Assembly: GCF_003672135.1 (NCBI RefSeq)
Contig: NC_039507.1
Coordinates: 6,401,624 to 6,465,623 of the forward strand
Length of the DNA: 64,000 bases
Direction of reading: 5' to 3'
Source of the DNA: Ooceraea biroi
Taxonomy: Eukaryota > Arthropoda > Insecta > Hymenoptera > Formicidae
Numbering within the stretch: the stretch's first letter is position 1; each line of letters starts with the position of its first letter. A program made the position numbers and the translations under genes. This document shows, piece by piece, positions 24,293 to 35,711 of the stretch. The notes under the pieces were generated by a model. That model was not told the origin of the DNA and searched no databases. It worked only from the letters and a program-made list of their open reading frames with translations.

Positions 24293-24706
24293 TGTTTTGT
24301 GAAGCTTCCGTGCCTCGTGCGCGGTGTCGCACCTTTCGATGCAATCGAGCCGCGACCCTGTGTCGTGTCGATCCGCCGCGTCTGTAATGACGCCCTCGTC
24401 TCCACGTATTTCCAGGTGGGGCGAGAAAATATTTTGAGCTTCGTTTTACTTATTATATTTAGAGCACAAACGATTTTACTTTTTACAGTCCACTAATCGC
24501 ACTATATAAAAATATACTTGGGCTGCTTCTGCTTCTGTTCGCATGCCCGTACGGACTCGTTCTGGTGGGCTACGAGCTCGCGTTCGCGCAGCGCAACTCG
24601 GGAAAAACAACGAAACGGCGACAATAGCCCAGTGACGTACGACGCCGCGAAAAACCCAAACGAAATTATAATAAAAAAAAAGCGATACATAAAAAAGTAC
24701 GGAACA
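24293..24706 (-). repeat. BEL/Pao 5' LTR
   Basis: This LTR is 414 bp. It is followed by the primer-binding site at 24274-24292 (minus strand) and flanked on the right by ACATA. Confidence 0.9.
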
Positions 24707-24826
24707 ACATATAACATAGTAACACAATTTTTAATACATTTAATTAATATAATTTAAAAAATAACACATTAATTAAAATTTTAAATGTAATACATAACAA
24801 ATACTTAATTTATATTTGATTCACAA

Positions 24827-26698
24827 TTAGGTACTATTTAATATTATTTGTGATATATCGGGTGTTAGTGCTCTAGCACAACTTAAACGAAGAATTGCGT
24901 TTAAATGTGAATCTGTTAAATGTCCGCGTAACCGCGATTTATTTAATTTCATTACGGAAAATAATTGTTCGCATGAATATGTAGAACCGAATATACTCAT
25001 TATTTTTGCGGCGCGAGCATGTATTCGAGGAAAACGTTCTTGTGATACATATGAATAAAATTGTACAATATCAGTCGTTGTGTGGAAACGATTTTTAAGG
25101 GCAGTGTCACATTTTAAATCAATTAATTCTAATTGTATATCTGCGGGAACGATATTAATATCAACGGTAAAGGGCGTCATAAAGATAAGCAAATCTAATT
25201 CTAAAAAATGTATTTCTCTGAAACGATAGTCGAATTCATCGTGTAGTAACTGAAGTGAATTTATATATTTGTCGTATTGCTTATCTGCAATGTGCATGGC
25301 AACAGATAATAAATTTGGAAAGTGCAACAACTGTCGGGATTGAAACTGATTAATCCATAAATTAAGTTTCATTTTAAAAGACTGAATTTGATCGAACATA
25401 TGAACAATTAATTTATCCTTGCCTTGTAAAGAATAATTTAATGTATTTAAATGACCAGTAATATCCGTGAGAAAAGCAAGATCGGCGATCCAAGAAGGTT
25501 GTGATAGTTCGGGTATACATTTATCTTTCATTTCTAAAAATATAATTATTTCTTCGCGTAAACGAAAGAAACGCTCAAGAGTTTTACCTCGACTAAGCCA
25601 TCGCGTTTCACAAAAATAAGGGATATCAGTATAATCCGATTCTAAAGAAGATAAAAACTCGCGAAATTGACGATGGTTCAATCCTGTAGTTCTAATAAAA
25701 TTTACAACCTTAATTACAATTTTCATTACTTCATCGTATTTTAAAGATTTTGCGCACAGTGCCTCTTGATGAATGATACAATGGATGGAATAAATTTCTT
25801 GTTTCGATTGTGCTATTAATTTGGATTTTAAACGTCCTACGAAGCCTGTATAACATCCAACCATTGCTGCAGCACCATCAGTAGCAACTGAAGCTAATTT
25901 ATCCCAAGATAAGTTTATGTTTGCAACTGCTTCTTCAACACTGTGCAATATGTCTTCTCCAGTTGTGGTGTGTTTCAAAGGCATTATATTTAATAATTCT
26001 TCAGTAATAGAGAGGTTGCTATCCACACCACGAATAAAAATTGCTAATTGTGCAGTATCAACGATATCAGTACTTTCATCGAGAGCTAACGAAAAAGCAA
26101 TAAAATTCTTTGCTTTTAATGACAATTGTTGCTCCAGATCTTCACTTAATTTTTCAATGCGGCGTATCACAGTTCGAGGAGACAAACTAATTGATTTAAA
26201 TTTATTAACATTATCAGGATCTATCGCCTCTGCCGCAATTTCGAGACATTGTTTCCCAAATGGACCAATAGTAAATGGACGTGATTCACGTGCAATAAGA
26301 TGAGCAATTTTATAGCTAGCATACAATGCAGGCTTATTTAATTCTGATTCTTTTTCCTATATTAGAAAAAATTAAAACTAAATGTAATAAAAGTCACATA
26401 TTTTACATACACGACAATGTAATATATAATGTAGTATAAATTAAAAAATTTTACTTTATTATTGATGACAGCTGATTTTAAATCTTGCAAAAGTTTGACT
26501 CTTTCCGATCCTATTATCTTGTCATAAGTGGTTCCATGTTTTGTATTATAATGTCTTTCGATATTATATTTTTTTTGGAATCATACATGTTCCACAGATC
26601 AAACATTGTGCTTGATTATTAAGTTTTATTATAAACCTTTCTTCCCAACTTTCAGAACTTTCAGAATTTGAAGTTCTTTTCGTACTTTGATTATCCAT
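24827..26698 (-). pseudogene. hAT transposase (BED finger plus hAT RNase H-like domain)
   Basis: A first exon at about 26457-26698 begins MDNQSTKRTS and carries a BED-type finger, CLIC followed by ERHYNTKH. A GT-AG intron joins it to 24827-26356, 499 codons of transposase. The second exon has LALDESTDIVDTAQ, ATDGAAAMVG, an IHCIIHQEAL block, CETRWLSRG and the hAT dimerisation motif FGSTYSCEQLFSVM. This layout matches SCAND3/ZBED-like hAT transposases, which cut and paste the element. One extra A in an A8 run (26565-26575) shifts the frame inside the BED finger. Otherwise it looks intact, so this could be a homopolymer error. Confidence 0.9.
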
Positions 26699-27008
26699 GT
26701 GCAGGAGTGAATATTAAAAGCGGGAAAGATTCGATAGAAATCTGTTTTACTATACTTCTAACGACTGGCACCGAAAACGCGAACCTCTGATTGTTTATTA
26801 GTTACCATCCATATATTTCTATCACAGTCTCATTATTCATTTGTCGATATGCCCAGCAGCTGGGCACTCGCGGGCGCCCGCGGGTGCCCGTGCCCAATTT
26901 CAGACTTTTGCCGATCCCTGGCTTAGGCAATGCTTTTAGAAAGAATAAGCATCATTTATATAATCTATGAGACATTATGAATTTTTTATAGCATCAATCT
27001 ATGATTTA

Positions 27009-27690
27009 TGTTCGGAATTGCATTAAAGGAATTTTCGGAAACCGAATCGTCTGAGAAATTGATCATTCGAATAGCTGTGCGGGTGATGTTTGTCTCATAA
27101 AGTCATTCGAGAAGTTTCGAGAGTTGAAATCGAGAAGGAAATTCGGGACAAATATTTTCTTTCTACGCTGTTTGTCCCGCAAAATCGAGAAAAACATCGA
27201 CCGCAATCCAACCGTTCACTCGCGACTTTTCTCAGGAGACATGCGCGAGGAGATGACGCCAGACGGCGACTGCCAATCGCTCGGCTTGCGGCTCGCTCCG
27301 CGCATGTCCCTTATCGTCGGGCTGAGTGAGGCCCAACCATGTGCCAATCGTGTGCGGCACGCGGGGGTCACCCCCAAAACTTTGAAATCGATTGGGCCTA
27401 GCCAAAATTCACGGACTCTACAAATAGAGCTCCAAACGATCCGCGGACTCACTTCACAGTCAGTCTGCAAAGTATCAAAAGTTTTCTGGCAATCAACTAA
27501 TCGCAAAGTCTGTCGCTTTTAGTGCGTGCAAATTCCGTCGCTCGCGGAATTAAACGACGAATTGAACTTGTATATAGTGTACATAATTTATTTCAATTAT
27601 ATATAACTTTGTGCCGTTACAACAGACGTTTTCTTCTTTTGTGTGTTCGTCGATGTGCTATCCGTCCCGTAATACCTCGCGTACGTAACA
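27009..27690. mobile_element. solo LTR (682 bp)
   Basis: The segment begins TGTTCGGAATTGC and ends GCGTACGTAACA, and is flanked on both sides by the 5-bp duplication ATTTA (27004-27008, 27691-27695). There is no internal coding region, so it is the product of LTR-LTR recombination. Five bases of duplication fit BEL/Pao or Gypsy. Confidence 0.85.
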
Positions 27691-27695
27691 ATTTA

Positions 27696-27829
27696 TGATC
27701 GACATTTTTTTTATTATTACATACTCAAGAGTAAAATTACATTTGTGTGTTTGTTATTGTGGTAAATAATTTGCATTCACAACAATCTCTCTTTCCCTCA
27801 CTTCTCGTTGCGAATCTCGTTTAAGTAAT

Positions 27830-27864
<35 letters not shown>

Positions 27865-28650
27865 AAGTAATATATGTACATACTTCTATCGGATTAAATA
27901 TTTCGATTGTTTTTAAGAAACACGTAATCACTTCTGAAAAAGTGATTATCCTATGCAGTATGTCTCGAAAAAAATCAATAAATATTTCTAAGACAAACAA
28001 AATCTTTCTTGAAGCAGATATTCAATTGCATAAAGCTATCAAGCGACGCGGTAGCGTCGCGACGCCAAGTACATAATCAAAAATAAGGTTCCGTACAATG
28101 AGAGTCACTGTATAATATCGAGTGTTACCAATTTCATTGCATAAACGTCGCGCGCTACCAAGTAGCTTATCTGAAATTCATGCCATTTGACAGGTCATAT
28201 CAACTTATGATTAAAATATCTCAAGAATTAAAGCCGTAATCAAAAATCTAACGGCACTTGTATAATAAAATGTGAATGCGAGCTTTCGATCGCAACCAGT
28301 TCGAATAAGATTGGTGCAGTCAATCCTGAGATATTATAATCGTACGTTAGAATCGTGACGTTCCGTTTTCCGGATTCTGGTTCAGACTCACGTACGTATG
28401 TTCGCACATACACATGCAAAGCGATTTTGTCCCTCAAGCTGCTGTTCACACATGCATGATTTAATTTATTATGAATTAAAAATGATTTTAATAATATATG
28501 GGAAATGTTTTATTTTACGATAAAGATATAAATCGCAAATACTATAAAAAAATTATTAAAAAATTATTTAAAAAATTATTAAAAATTATTAAAAAATGTG
28601 ATACATAGGAAATGTTTTATTTCACGATAAAGACATAAATTGCAAGTAAT
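27696..28650. other. gene-free stretch
   Basis: It contains a TA run at 27838-27864. It also contains the phrase TTTCATTGCATAAACGTCG at 28131-28149, which recurs in altered form near 29036. A short A/T-rich repeat with AAAAATTATT units lies at 28548-28592. No protein or RNA gene was seen. Confidence 0.5.
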
Positions 28651-28654
28651 TGCA

Positions 28655-28995
28655 AGCAACATCATCGACGACGACGACGATGACGTTGCACCACGTCGAT
28701 GACGACGACAACAACGACGACGACGTTGCACCACATCGACGACGACGACAACGACGACGATGACGTTGCACCACGTCGACGACGACGACAACAACGACGA
28801 CGACGTTGCACCACATCGACGACGACTACAACGATGACGATGACGTTGCACCACGTCAACGACGACGACGACGACGACGATGACGTTGCACCACGACGAT
28901 GACGACGACGACGACGATAACGACGACGATGACGTTGATGTGATGCAACGTCGTCGTCGTTGTTGTCGCCGTCATCGATGTGGTGCAACGTCATA
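28655..28995. repeat. GAC/ACG trinucleotide minisatellite, ~60-bp higher-order unit
   Basis: Units combine runs of GAC or ACG with the spacer GTTGCACCAC. The higher-order unit recurs about every 30-65 bp. The last copy (28937-28993) is inverted, reading GTGGTGCAACGTC. All reading frames give homopolymer-like or Asp/Arg/Val-rich products and are not genes. Confidence 0.9.
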
Positions 28996-29503
28996 TTAGT
29001 TAGTGAGAAAGGGATTGACTGCACCAATACCACGAATTTCATTGCATAACGTCGAGCGCTACCACATTCATTGCATAAAATTATAAAACTCATAAAAATG
29101 ATTTATGTGAAAGTAAAGCTATATTGTTAAAGTTATAATAAAAAATATTGTAAATCACATAGAGAAATTTTGTTAACAGAAAAAAGTATAAAATATATAA
29201 AAATAATTTACATTATATAAAAATCAAAAGATTATTCTTAATACAATTTATTACAAATTGCATCAGAACGATGTACGTGTTAGCATGCAAAATAATTGAT
29301 AATAAAACATAAAAAGAAATTATGTAATACTAATTATATGTTCAAAAGAATGTAAAACTAAAATATAGTCAAATTTTAAAAATTTCCAAAAAAGAGTGAG
29401 ATCCCTAAAAAACCTTTTTAAAAAAAGAAAAAATATATACGCCAAGTACATAAAAACTTCCAACTTGTCAAAACTCAAAACTAAATATGAAATCAATAAT
29501 TAA

Positions 29504-29838
29504 TTAGCCAAGTATCTAGAAGCAGTTTGAGTATTTTACCCAAACGTTTTCCATGCATACTCTCTTATCGCATGACGACATTGAAGTACTTGGCGTGCCC
29601 GAATCACATTAAAACGTCCTGTCCTACCTATAAGAGACACAAAATCATTTGCGAGTCATTATTGAAAATCATGAAGATACATGATACAATACAAATCAAG
29701 ATATTGTACAAATTTACAAGAATACATGACCACTGCGATTCGGGCACGCCAAGTACTTCAATATCGTCATGCGATAAGAGAGTATGCATGGAAAACGTTT
29801 GGGTAAAATACTCAAACTACTTCTCGATACTTGGCTAA
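29504..29838. mobile_element. 335-bp MITE with ends TTAGCCAAGTATC
   Basis: Inverted arms of about 100 bp (TTAGCCAAGTATC, TTTGAGTATTTTACCC, TCTTATCGCATGACGA) flank a central ~125-bp unique region. It abuts the left end of TIR element T copy 2. Both arms contain an internal TACTTGGCGTGCCCG block. Confidence 0.85.
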
Positions 29839-30061
29839 TTGGTAAATATACCGATTAGGGGAGCCAGCCCCGATGACCTTGACATATTTTGTCAAGGTCA
29901 CCCTCCTGAGTGACCTTCAAGAGGTTTTAGCCGTCGCTCGTTGTTCGTTAAAAAGTTATTAACAAAAGAAGTTCAATAGTTTTGTATGGATTTCCGACTA
30001 TTCACACGAAGTAAGAACTTGAAGTTGACATATATTACAAAGGTCACTCCCGAGAATAGTT

Positions 30062-30215
30062 AAAGAAACTATTCTATATATCAACGATTCCACTGCTTTA
30101 AATGATTTTTAAAGCAGTGAATCGTTGATATATAAAATAGTTAAAGTTATAGAATAGTTAAAGAAACTATTCTCTATATTAACGATTCACTGCTTTAAAT
30201 GATTTTTCCCTTTTC
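30062..30215. repeat. short palindromic repeat
   Basis: The block with GATTCACTGCTTTAAATGAT appears in direct and inverted form three times with AAAGAAACTATTCT, giving a perfect stem. It lies within the left part of family T copy 2. Confidence 0.7.
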
Positions 30216-30388
30216 TTCTTAAACTAAGCCAAGGAATATCTTCCTTAAGAATTTATCCTTGTGAAAACAGAATTGAGGCATTTTTTGAAATAATGAAACA
30301 AATTTATCCTATTAATAATAATAATAATAATATTGCTGAATAAAGTATAAATATGAATCTGAAATATTTATTATTTTTTCTCTCTTAA

Positions 30389-30411
30389 CCTGGTTAGGTT
30401 AGGTTAGGTTA
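30389..30411. repeat. AGGTT (TTAGG-type) repeats at the LINE insertion site
   Basis: Four AGGTT/GGTTA units follow AACCT. The motif equals the insect telomeric repeat TTAGG in phase-shifted form, but here it is internal to a DNA transposon. Confidence 0.85.
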
Positions 30412-30421
30412 GAGCAGAGAA

Positions 30422-30774
30422 CCCTCGGGGACCCTCAGGGGCTACGTCCTTCAAGTTTGGAGGGCGTAGTATGGGAATTAACGCTCCCAAGGTACCCGAG
30501 TTTCCGTAATTCCTCCGTAGCGAGTTACAGTCACACATCCAGACATCCATCGCATCCATACGCATTCACACACATCCACACACATCCAGACACTCATACA
30601 CAGACATACGCATGCAATAGTTTCGCTTATTTTTCACACACACTCCGCACATTCACACAACACATATACACATTCACACACACATTCACAAGCCCGCCTA
30701 CGGAGGAACCGGAGGTTCTTCGGAACCGCGAGGCCTGGGGCCCTCTATAAAAACCCCAGAAAAACCGCTAAACC
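30422..30774 (+). other. LINE 5' UTR A
   Basis: This leader is rich in CACACATCC and CATTCACAC words and ends ACAAGCCCGCCTACGGAGGA before the gag A start. The closing block recurs at 33456-33480 as CATAAGCCTGCCCACGAGGA. Confidence 0.7.
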
Positions 30775-33266
30775 ATGGAGGAAAACAGGACTACGGAAGA
30801 AACACGCCTCATTCCTCGAATGGATGAGGCTGCCTTTGGCCAGGAGAGTGATGGTTGCCGGCGCTCTCCTAGGCAACAAAGCGACTGGCAAGGGGAAGGC
30901 TGCTCCGCAGGGCTTTCCACCAATGTAGCAGCGTCTGCGACGACCCCTAGGGATGACGACATGGCGAGATCTACGGACGACGAATCTGAAAAAGAAAAAG
31001 AAAGGAAGTTAAGCAAGGTAGAAGAGCTTACACGGACTCTGAGACCTGTAGCAGTGATGGTGGAGAGAGTGTAGGTAAGGATGCCAAAGAGAAGGAGAGT
31101 CTCAGCAAAGGACAGGACGGGAAGAAGATCAGAGGAGAAAGGGACGAGGTCTGTATTACCCACTCCATCGCACGTCTCATGTGACGGAGGGGATGAAACG
31201 TCGGAGTCGGGACAGGCTATCGAGATTGAGGATGAGGACTCGCCAAAGAGACCAGCGAAGAGGAGAGGCCGAGGACGTCCCCCTACGACAGGGGAATATG
31301 TGGAATTGGCGGCAGCAAAAAAACGTTGGTTAGCGGCTGAAAGGAAGGAGAAGGAGCTGAAGGAAGAAAAGGACATCTTGGAAATGTACCCTCGCCTTGG
31401 TAGCAAGGTACTCATGAACGAGGAAGAGAAGAATCGGGTGAATAGAATGAAGAAGTCCAATATCGATGAAATTGCCGCATCGGTGTTAGAGAAAATGGCA
31501 GTAGTGGACAGGGTTGCGCGGACATCAAACAATCTGAAAGGTTCCAATGTAAAGGTATTACGAGATGTTGTAAGGGAGGTAAGAGTGGCTACTGCAGTGT
31601 TGCTGGAAAGGGCAAAGGATGTGGACAAGGAGGAAAATAGGCTCCTGAGAAAGGAGATTGCAGCATTGAAGAAAGAAATGGCAGAGCTACGGAAAGAGGT
31701 AAGGAGCCCTAGCTGGAAGGACAGAATTGAGGCAAATACGAACAACATTGTCGAGAGGAGGGATGAGCAGGAAGGGGGAAATGAATCAGTGGAGGAAGGA
31801 CTGGATAGAGGAGAAGGGGATGTAGGACTTGGACATCGATCATTCTCACCAGTGGTGGAGGGCGCAGGAATAGCGCCTCCACCCTTCGTGATGAATGAGG
31901 AAGTGATAGAAAGGACAATCATCGACAGGGTGGAGAAACTGATAGATAAAAAGGTTACGGAGTTGTTAGCCATCAGTGGAAACAGGGAAGAGGTAGGAGG
32001 GATAGGAATACAGGGAAAAGAATACAGGGAAAGGACACTGCCTTCCCTCCCTTGCCAATAGTAAAGGAAGGGACAGTAGAGAAAGAGCGAGGGAAGCATG
32101 CACGGAGGGACCGGAAACAGGTAAATGTAGGAGACGAGGATAGAAAGGAGCAGGATCGAACTCAAGTACAGCGGAAGGACAAGAAGGTGACAAGGATAGC
32201 GGGAATACCTAAGAGGATTAGGGAAGGTAGGTCGGCGGCCATCACGATACAGATATCCGAAGAGAGTGATGGAGCCACATATGCGGAGGCTCTCAAGAAA
32301 GCTAAAGGGGGTATTGACATAGAGAAAGTGGGTATTAACAACATAAGAGTGAAAAAGTCCGTTACGGGAGGTAGAATCCTGGAAATTGGGGGAGAAAGGG
32401 CTAAAGAGAAGGCGGAGGAGTTAACATCCAAGTTAAGAGAGGTGCTTGAGGACTCGCGGATCAAGGTTAGGAGAATCCAAAGGAAAATGGAGGTTCAAAT
32501 ATGGAGGCTGGATGATGCAACAACAGAGGAGGAGGTAAAGAAGGAAATTGCGAAGGTAGGAGGATGCCTGGAAGAAGATGTAGACTGTGGAAGGATCAAA
32601 AGGACAGCGAAGGGACTGGGATCGTTGTGAATGAGATTACCGATGGGAGCAGCGTGGAATGTAACCAGGAGAAAACAGGTTAGGATAGGATGGTCAGTTG
32701 TAGGAGTGGAAATACTACAAAAGAGGCCTATACAATGTTATAAGTGCCTGGAATATGGACACTTTCAAGCGCAGTGCACCAGTAGTATCGTTCACAATAA
32801 TAGATGTTATAAATGTGGAAACATAGGGCATGTAGCGAGAATGTGTGATAAAGAGAGTGAATGTATGTTGTGTAGTGACAAAGGTATGAATGACAAACAT
32901 CGAATGGGAGATAAAAAGTGTAGGAGTGGGACAACGAAAAGTAGTGAACAGGAGAAGAGTGAAAAAGTGAGTGATAAAGCTGTGGAGAAAGATACGAGGG
33001 ATAGAGTAGATGTGGAGAGAGTGAATGTGAGTGTAGCTGTAGACTTCCCTATTGAAGAACAAGCAAGGGACACGATAGAGGAAGCGGAAGTGGATGATGT
33101 GGAAAAGTCGTTCGAGGAGGAGGTAGTGAACAGTCAAGTTCAAGCGTACCACAAAGCGATGGCGGATTGCCAGACTCCGAAGCCACAGCGAGTTAGGAGG
33201 AGCCTCGATAAGGAGACAGCGAATAAGGGAAAGGAACAGGAGGGATCAAAAGCTGTGGTATCATGA
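30775..33266 (+). pseudogene. LINE gag A (ORF1 protein), interrupted
   Basis: The start is the ATG at 30775 in a good context (ACCATGG). It encodes an RNA-binding gag-like protein with a charged, coiled-coil-prone N-terminal half. The C-terminus has CCHC knuckles CYKCLEYGHFQAQC and CYKCGNIGHVARMC plus a third Cys/His cluster, as in R1-clade ORF1 proteins. Lesions are TAG at 31072-31074, a frameshift near 32050 and TGA at 32628-32630. At the last position the paralogous gag B has Trp (GIIWVTCPM). No pol follows it directly. Confidence 0.85.
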
Positions 33267-33416
33267 AAAGAATGGGACATCGACGTGGCAGGTTACAGTT
33301 ACACATTGTCTCACACACACACATACATGCACACATACACGCACGCACACAAGTACACACACAGTCATACATACTTACCTTTCCTAAACATGCACACCAA
33401 CACATTCACTCAATAG

Positions 33417-33451
<35 letters not shown>

Positions 33452-33593
33452 CATTCATAAGCCTGCCCACGAGGACATTGTGAAAGAGGAGCTACCCCGG
33501 TAGGATAATAGGAAGATAACATCCGAGATACCCGAGAGGGAACGTAGAGGGTGGGGGTCCCTTGACGATAACAATCCCTACTAATTTCTGAAT
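33267..33593 (+). other. second 5' UTR-like segment between gag A and gag B
   Basis: It resembles the 5' UTR at 30422-30774. Both have a GTTACAGTTACACA-like opening, a CA-rich microsatellite core and the closing CCTGCCCACGAGGA-like block. This implies a tandem, diverged 5' module rather than a simple spacer. Confidence 0.65.
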
Positions 33594-35711
33594 ATGATGA
33601 AAGGCTCGAAAAAGGAAACCGTGACTTCATCTATTCGGAAAGATGAGGACCGGTCCGTAGTGGGGGGGGGGGGTAATAGCTGCCTGGCTCTCCCCCGATC
33701 GTCAATTGGCGACGAGCAGACCACAGATTGCTCCGCGGGGTCTGTGGCGGTGAAAGAGACTGCGAAGATCGTTACGAGGGGAGCGGTGAAGGAGGGGGGC
33801 TCTTCTCGAGACGATTATACGACCGGCATTACTAAGGACAAGATCGTGGATGACATTCTGGCTGATACGTATAGGTTGCGGAGTGCGGAACAGGATAAGA
33901 CAGTGAAAGGAAATGAGGATAATCCGATCGAAATATTAGATGATGATGAGATGGATTATGAGATGGAGCGCGGTAAAAAACGAAAGAATAGGAGCTTCTT
34001 GGATGGGGATGGATCAGATGAGTCTACGGAAGTAATGACACGAGAAGAAAAAAAGGAGTACTTAGGGGACTCCTCAGTTAGCATAGGATCGCAGATGCTG
34101 GAATGGATTGGGGAATTGGATAAACTGAGAGGACGGGCTAAAGGCTTACAGAAAAAAATCAATGGTGATATGAAGAAATTACTTGCTAGACTAAAAATAG
34201 CGGCTATTGAACTTACCCGTAAAAGTATAGAGATCCAAGAGCGGCTGTCAAGTGATGTCCGGGAGAAGGAGCTGGCGGCAATGCGAACGGAGGCGACGAT
34301 CCTGAAAAAAGAAAACAAAGAGCTAGTTAAAACAATTGATAAATTGCATGAGACAAACAAAAAGTTGGCAGCGGAGAATAAACATATTGGAGTGGAATTG
34401 GTGAGAGAGCGAACAGGTAGGATGGATAGCAGAGAGGACACGGGCAGAGAGGATCGGATACCACCGAAGGATTTAGAAAGAAAAGGTATGCCTCCGTCGA
34501 CGAAAGGAGAGACGGGAGCGATACGAAGGAAAGATATAGGTATTCGAGAGGCTGAGAAGGTTAAAAAGATAGTGAAGATAATGGATCCGCGGAAAGAAAA
34601 AGACCGGATGCTGACGGAACAAATAGAAGAACTGATTGCGAGAAGGAGAGAACTGCGGAGAGGTAATATAACGGAGGGGGAATTGGAGGAGGAGGCCCCA
34701 TTGCCACAACGGAAGAGGAGTGTGAGGACGCGTGGATGGGCAACACCGACACAGCAGACGGAGGAGGAATCGACGGATGGGGAGAGAAGTATTCACTTTC
34801 CTCCCTTGAAGGATTCAGAAGAATGGACGACGGTGGAACGTAGAAGGAGGGAAGAAAGAAGGGTGACACGAGGAAAAGAAGTGCAGAGGAGCACAGGTTG
34901 GATTCCAAAGAAGGATGAGATGAAGAGTACAACGAGAAGGCGGCCTCCAAAGGCAGAGGCAGTGTGGATTGCTGGAATCAAAGATGGACCGACAGGAGGA
35001 GAAATCCTGAAATGAGCGAAAAAGGAGATTTCGTTGGAAGAACTCGGGATCGATAAGCCTAGGACGCGGAAGACATTGACGGGCGCGACATTAATAGAAA
35101 TATCAGGAGAGGGTAGCAAGGAGAAGGCTGATGCACTAGCTCAGAAGCTGAAACATGTTTTTATGGACGGGAAAGTGAACGTACGAAGATTAGTGCATCG
35201 GGCGGAATTAAAAATAGTGGGACTGGATGATGATACTACAGAGGAGGACGTACAGAGAGCGATAGTGAAAGTAGGGAAAGGAGAAATGGAGGATGTGAAA
35301 ACGGGGAAGATTCTGCGGACACGGTCTGGAATTGGAATAATATGGGTGACGTGTCCAATGAAGGTAGCGGTGGAGACGGCTAAGGAAGGACGAATCCGGA
35401 TAGGATGGACGCAAGCACGGATTGAGCTGCAAGAAACACGACCGGTTCGCTGTTTCAAGTGCCTGGAAACGTGACATGTGCGAGACGGATGTACTAGTGC
35501 TGTGGACCGAACGGGAATTTGTTTTAAGTGTGGAGAGAAGGGACATAAAGTTTCGGAATGTAGGAACAAGGCGCACTGCGTGGTTTGTAGTCATAAAGGG
35601 TGGAATGCAAATCATAGATTAGGTGTATTTTGCGGGAAAGAGAGAAAAGATAAGGAAAGTGGTGGAATGGCTAGGAGGATAGCATCTACAGGCACCGATC
35701 ATGAGGATTAA
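33594..35711 (+). pseudogene. LINE gag B (ORF1 protein), two in-frame stops
   Basis: This is a single frame with TGA at 35013-35015 and TGA at 35475-35477, the second replacing Gly inside the first zinc knuckle (CFKCLET, then HVRDGC). Knuckles two and three read CFKCGEKGHKVSEC and CVVCSHKGWNANH. The middle contains long Glu/Lys-rich helices suggestive of a coiled coil. It is clearly homologous to gag A but diverged. Its stop TAA (35709-35711) overlaps the pol ATG at 35701 by 11 bases. Confidence 0.88.

Larger units (their letters stand above)
17965..24706 (-). mobile_element. BEL/Pao LTR retrotransposon
   Basis: The LTRs begin TGTTTTGTGAAG and end GTACGGAACA, with 5-bp duplications ACATA at 17960-17964 and 24707-24711. 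A purine-rich tract adjoins the 3' LTR (minus strand, around 18378-18395). The primer-binding site next to the 5' LTR is TGGTCCTTCGAGCCGGA, complementary to the 3' end of tRNA-Tyr. The LTRs differ at about four positions by eye. It sits inside the hAT element near its 3' end. Confidence 0.93.
17805..26920 (-). mobile_element. hAT transposon split by a BEL/Pao element
   Basis: The termini are CAGGGATCGGCAA at 17805 and TTGCCGATCCCTG ending at 26920. Each is followed internally by CCCGCGGGCGCCC-type GC palindromes. Flanking 8-mers GTTTAGGT (17797-17804) and GCTTAGGC (26921-26928) agree at 6 of 8 positions, as expected for an aged hAT duplication. Without the 6.7-kb BEL insertion the element is about 2.4 kb. 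It begins about 200 bp downstream of the P450 stop codon. Confidence 0.9.

Noticed and set aside
23763..24344. 193-codon Arg/His-rich frame on the minus strand upstream of BEL gag
   Set aside because: It lies in the repetitive BEL leader and reaches into the LTR. No gag-like motif is present, and gag starts at 23708.
27090..27529. Overlapping plus- and minus-strand frames of 80-130 codons
   Set aside because: They fall within the solo LTR 27009-27690, which has exact ATTTA duplications. No protein family is recognised.
28655..28995. CRISPR-like regular repeat-spacer pattern
   Set aside because: Repeats and spacers are both trinucleotide-derived, spacing is irregular, and the genome is eukaryotic.
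28579..29093. Val/Arg/Ser-rich frames on the minus strand
   Set aside because: They are translations of the GAC/ACG minisatellite.
30768..32165. 465-codon Ser/Leu-rich frame on the minus strand
   Set aside because: It is the antisense shadow of LINE gag A. The composition is low complexity, and the zinc knuckles and homology to gag B are on the plus strand.
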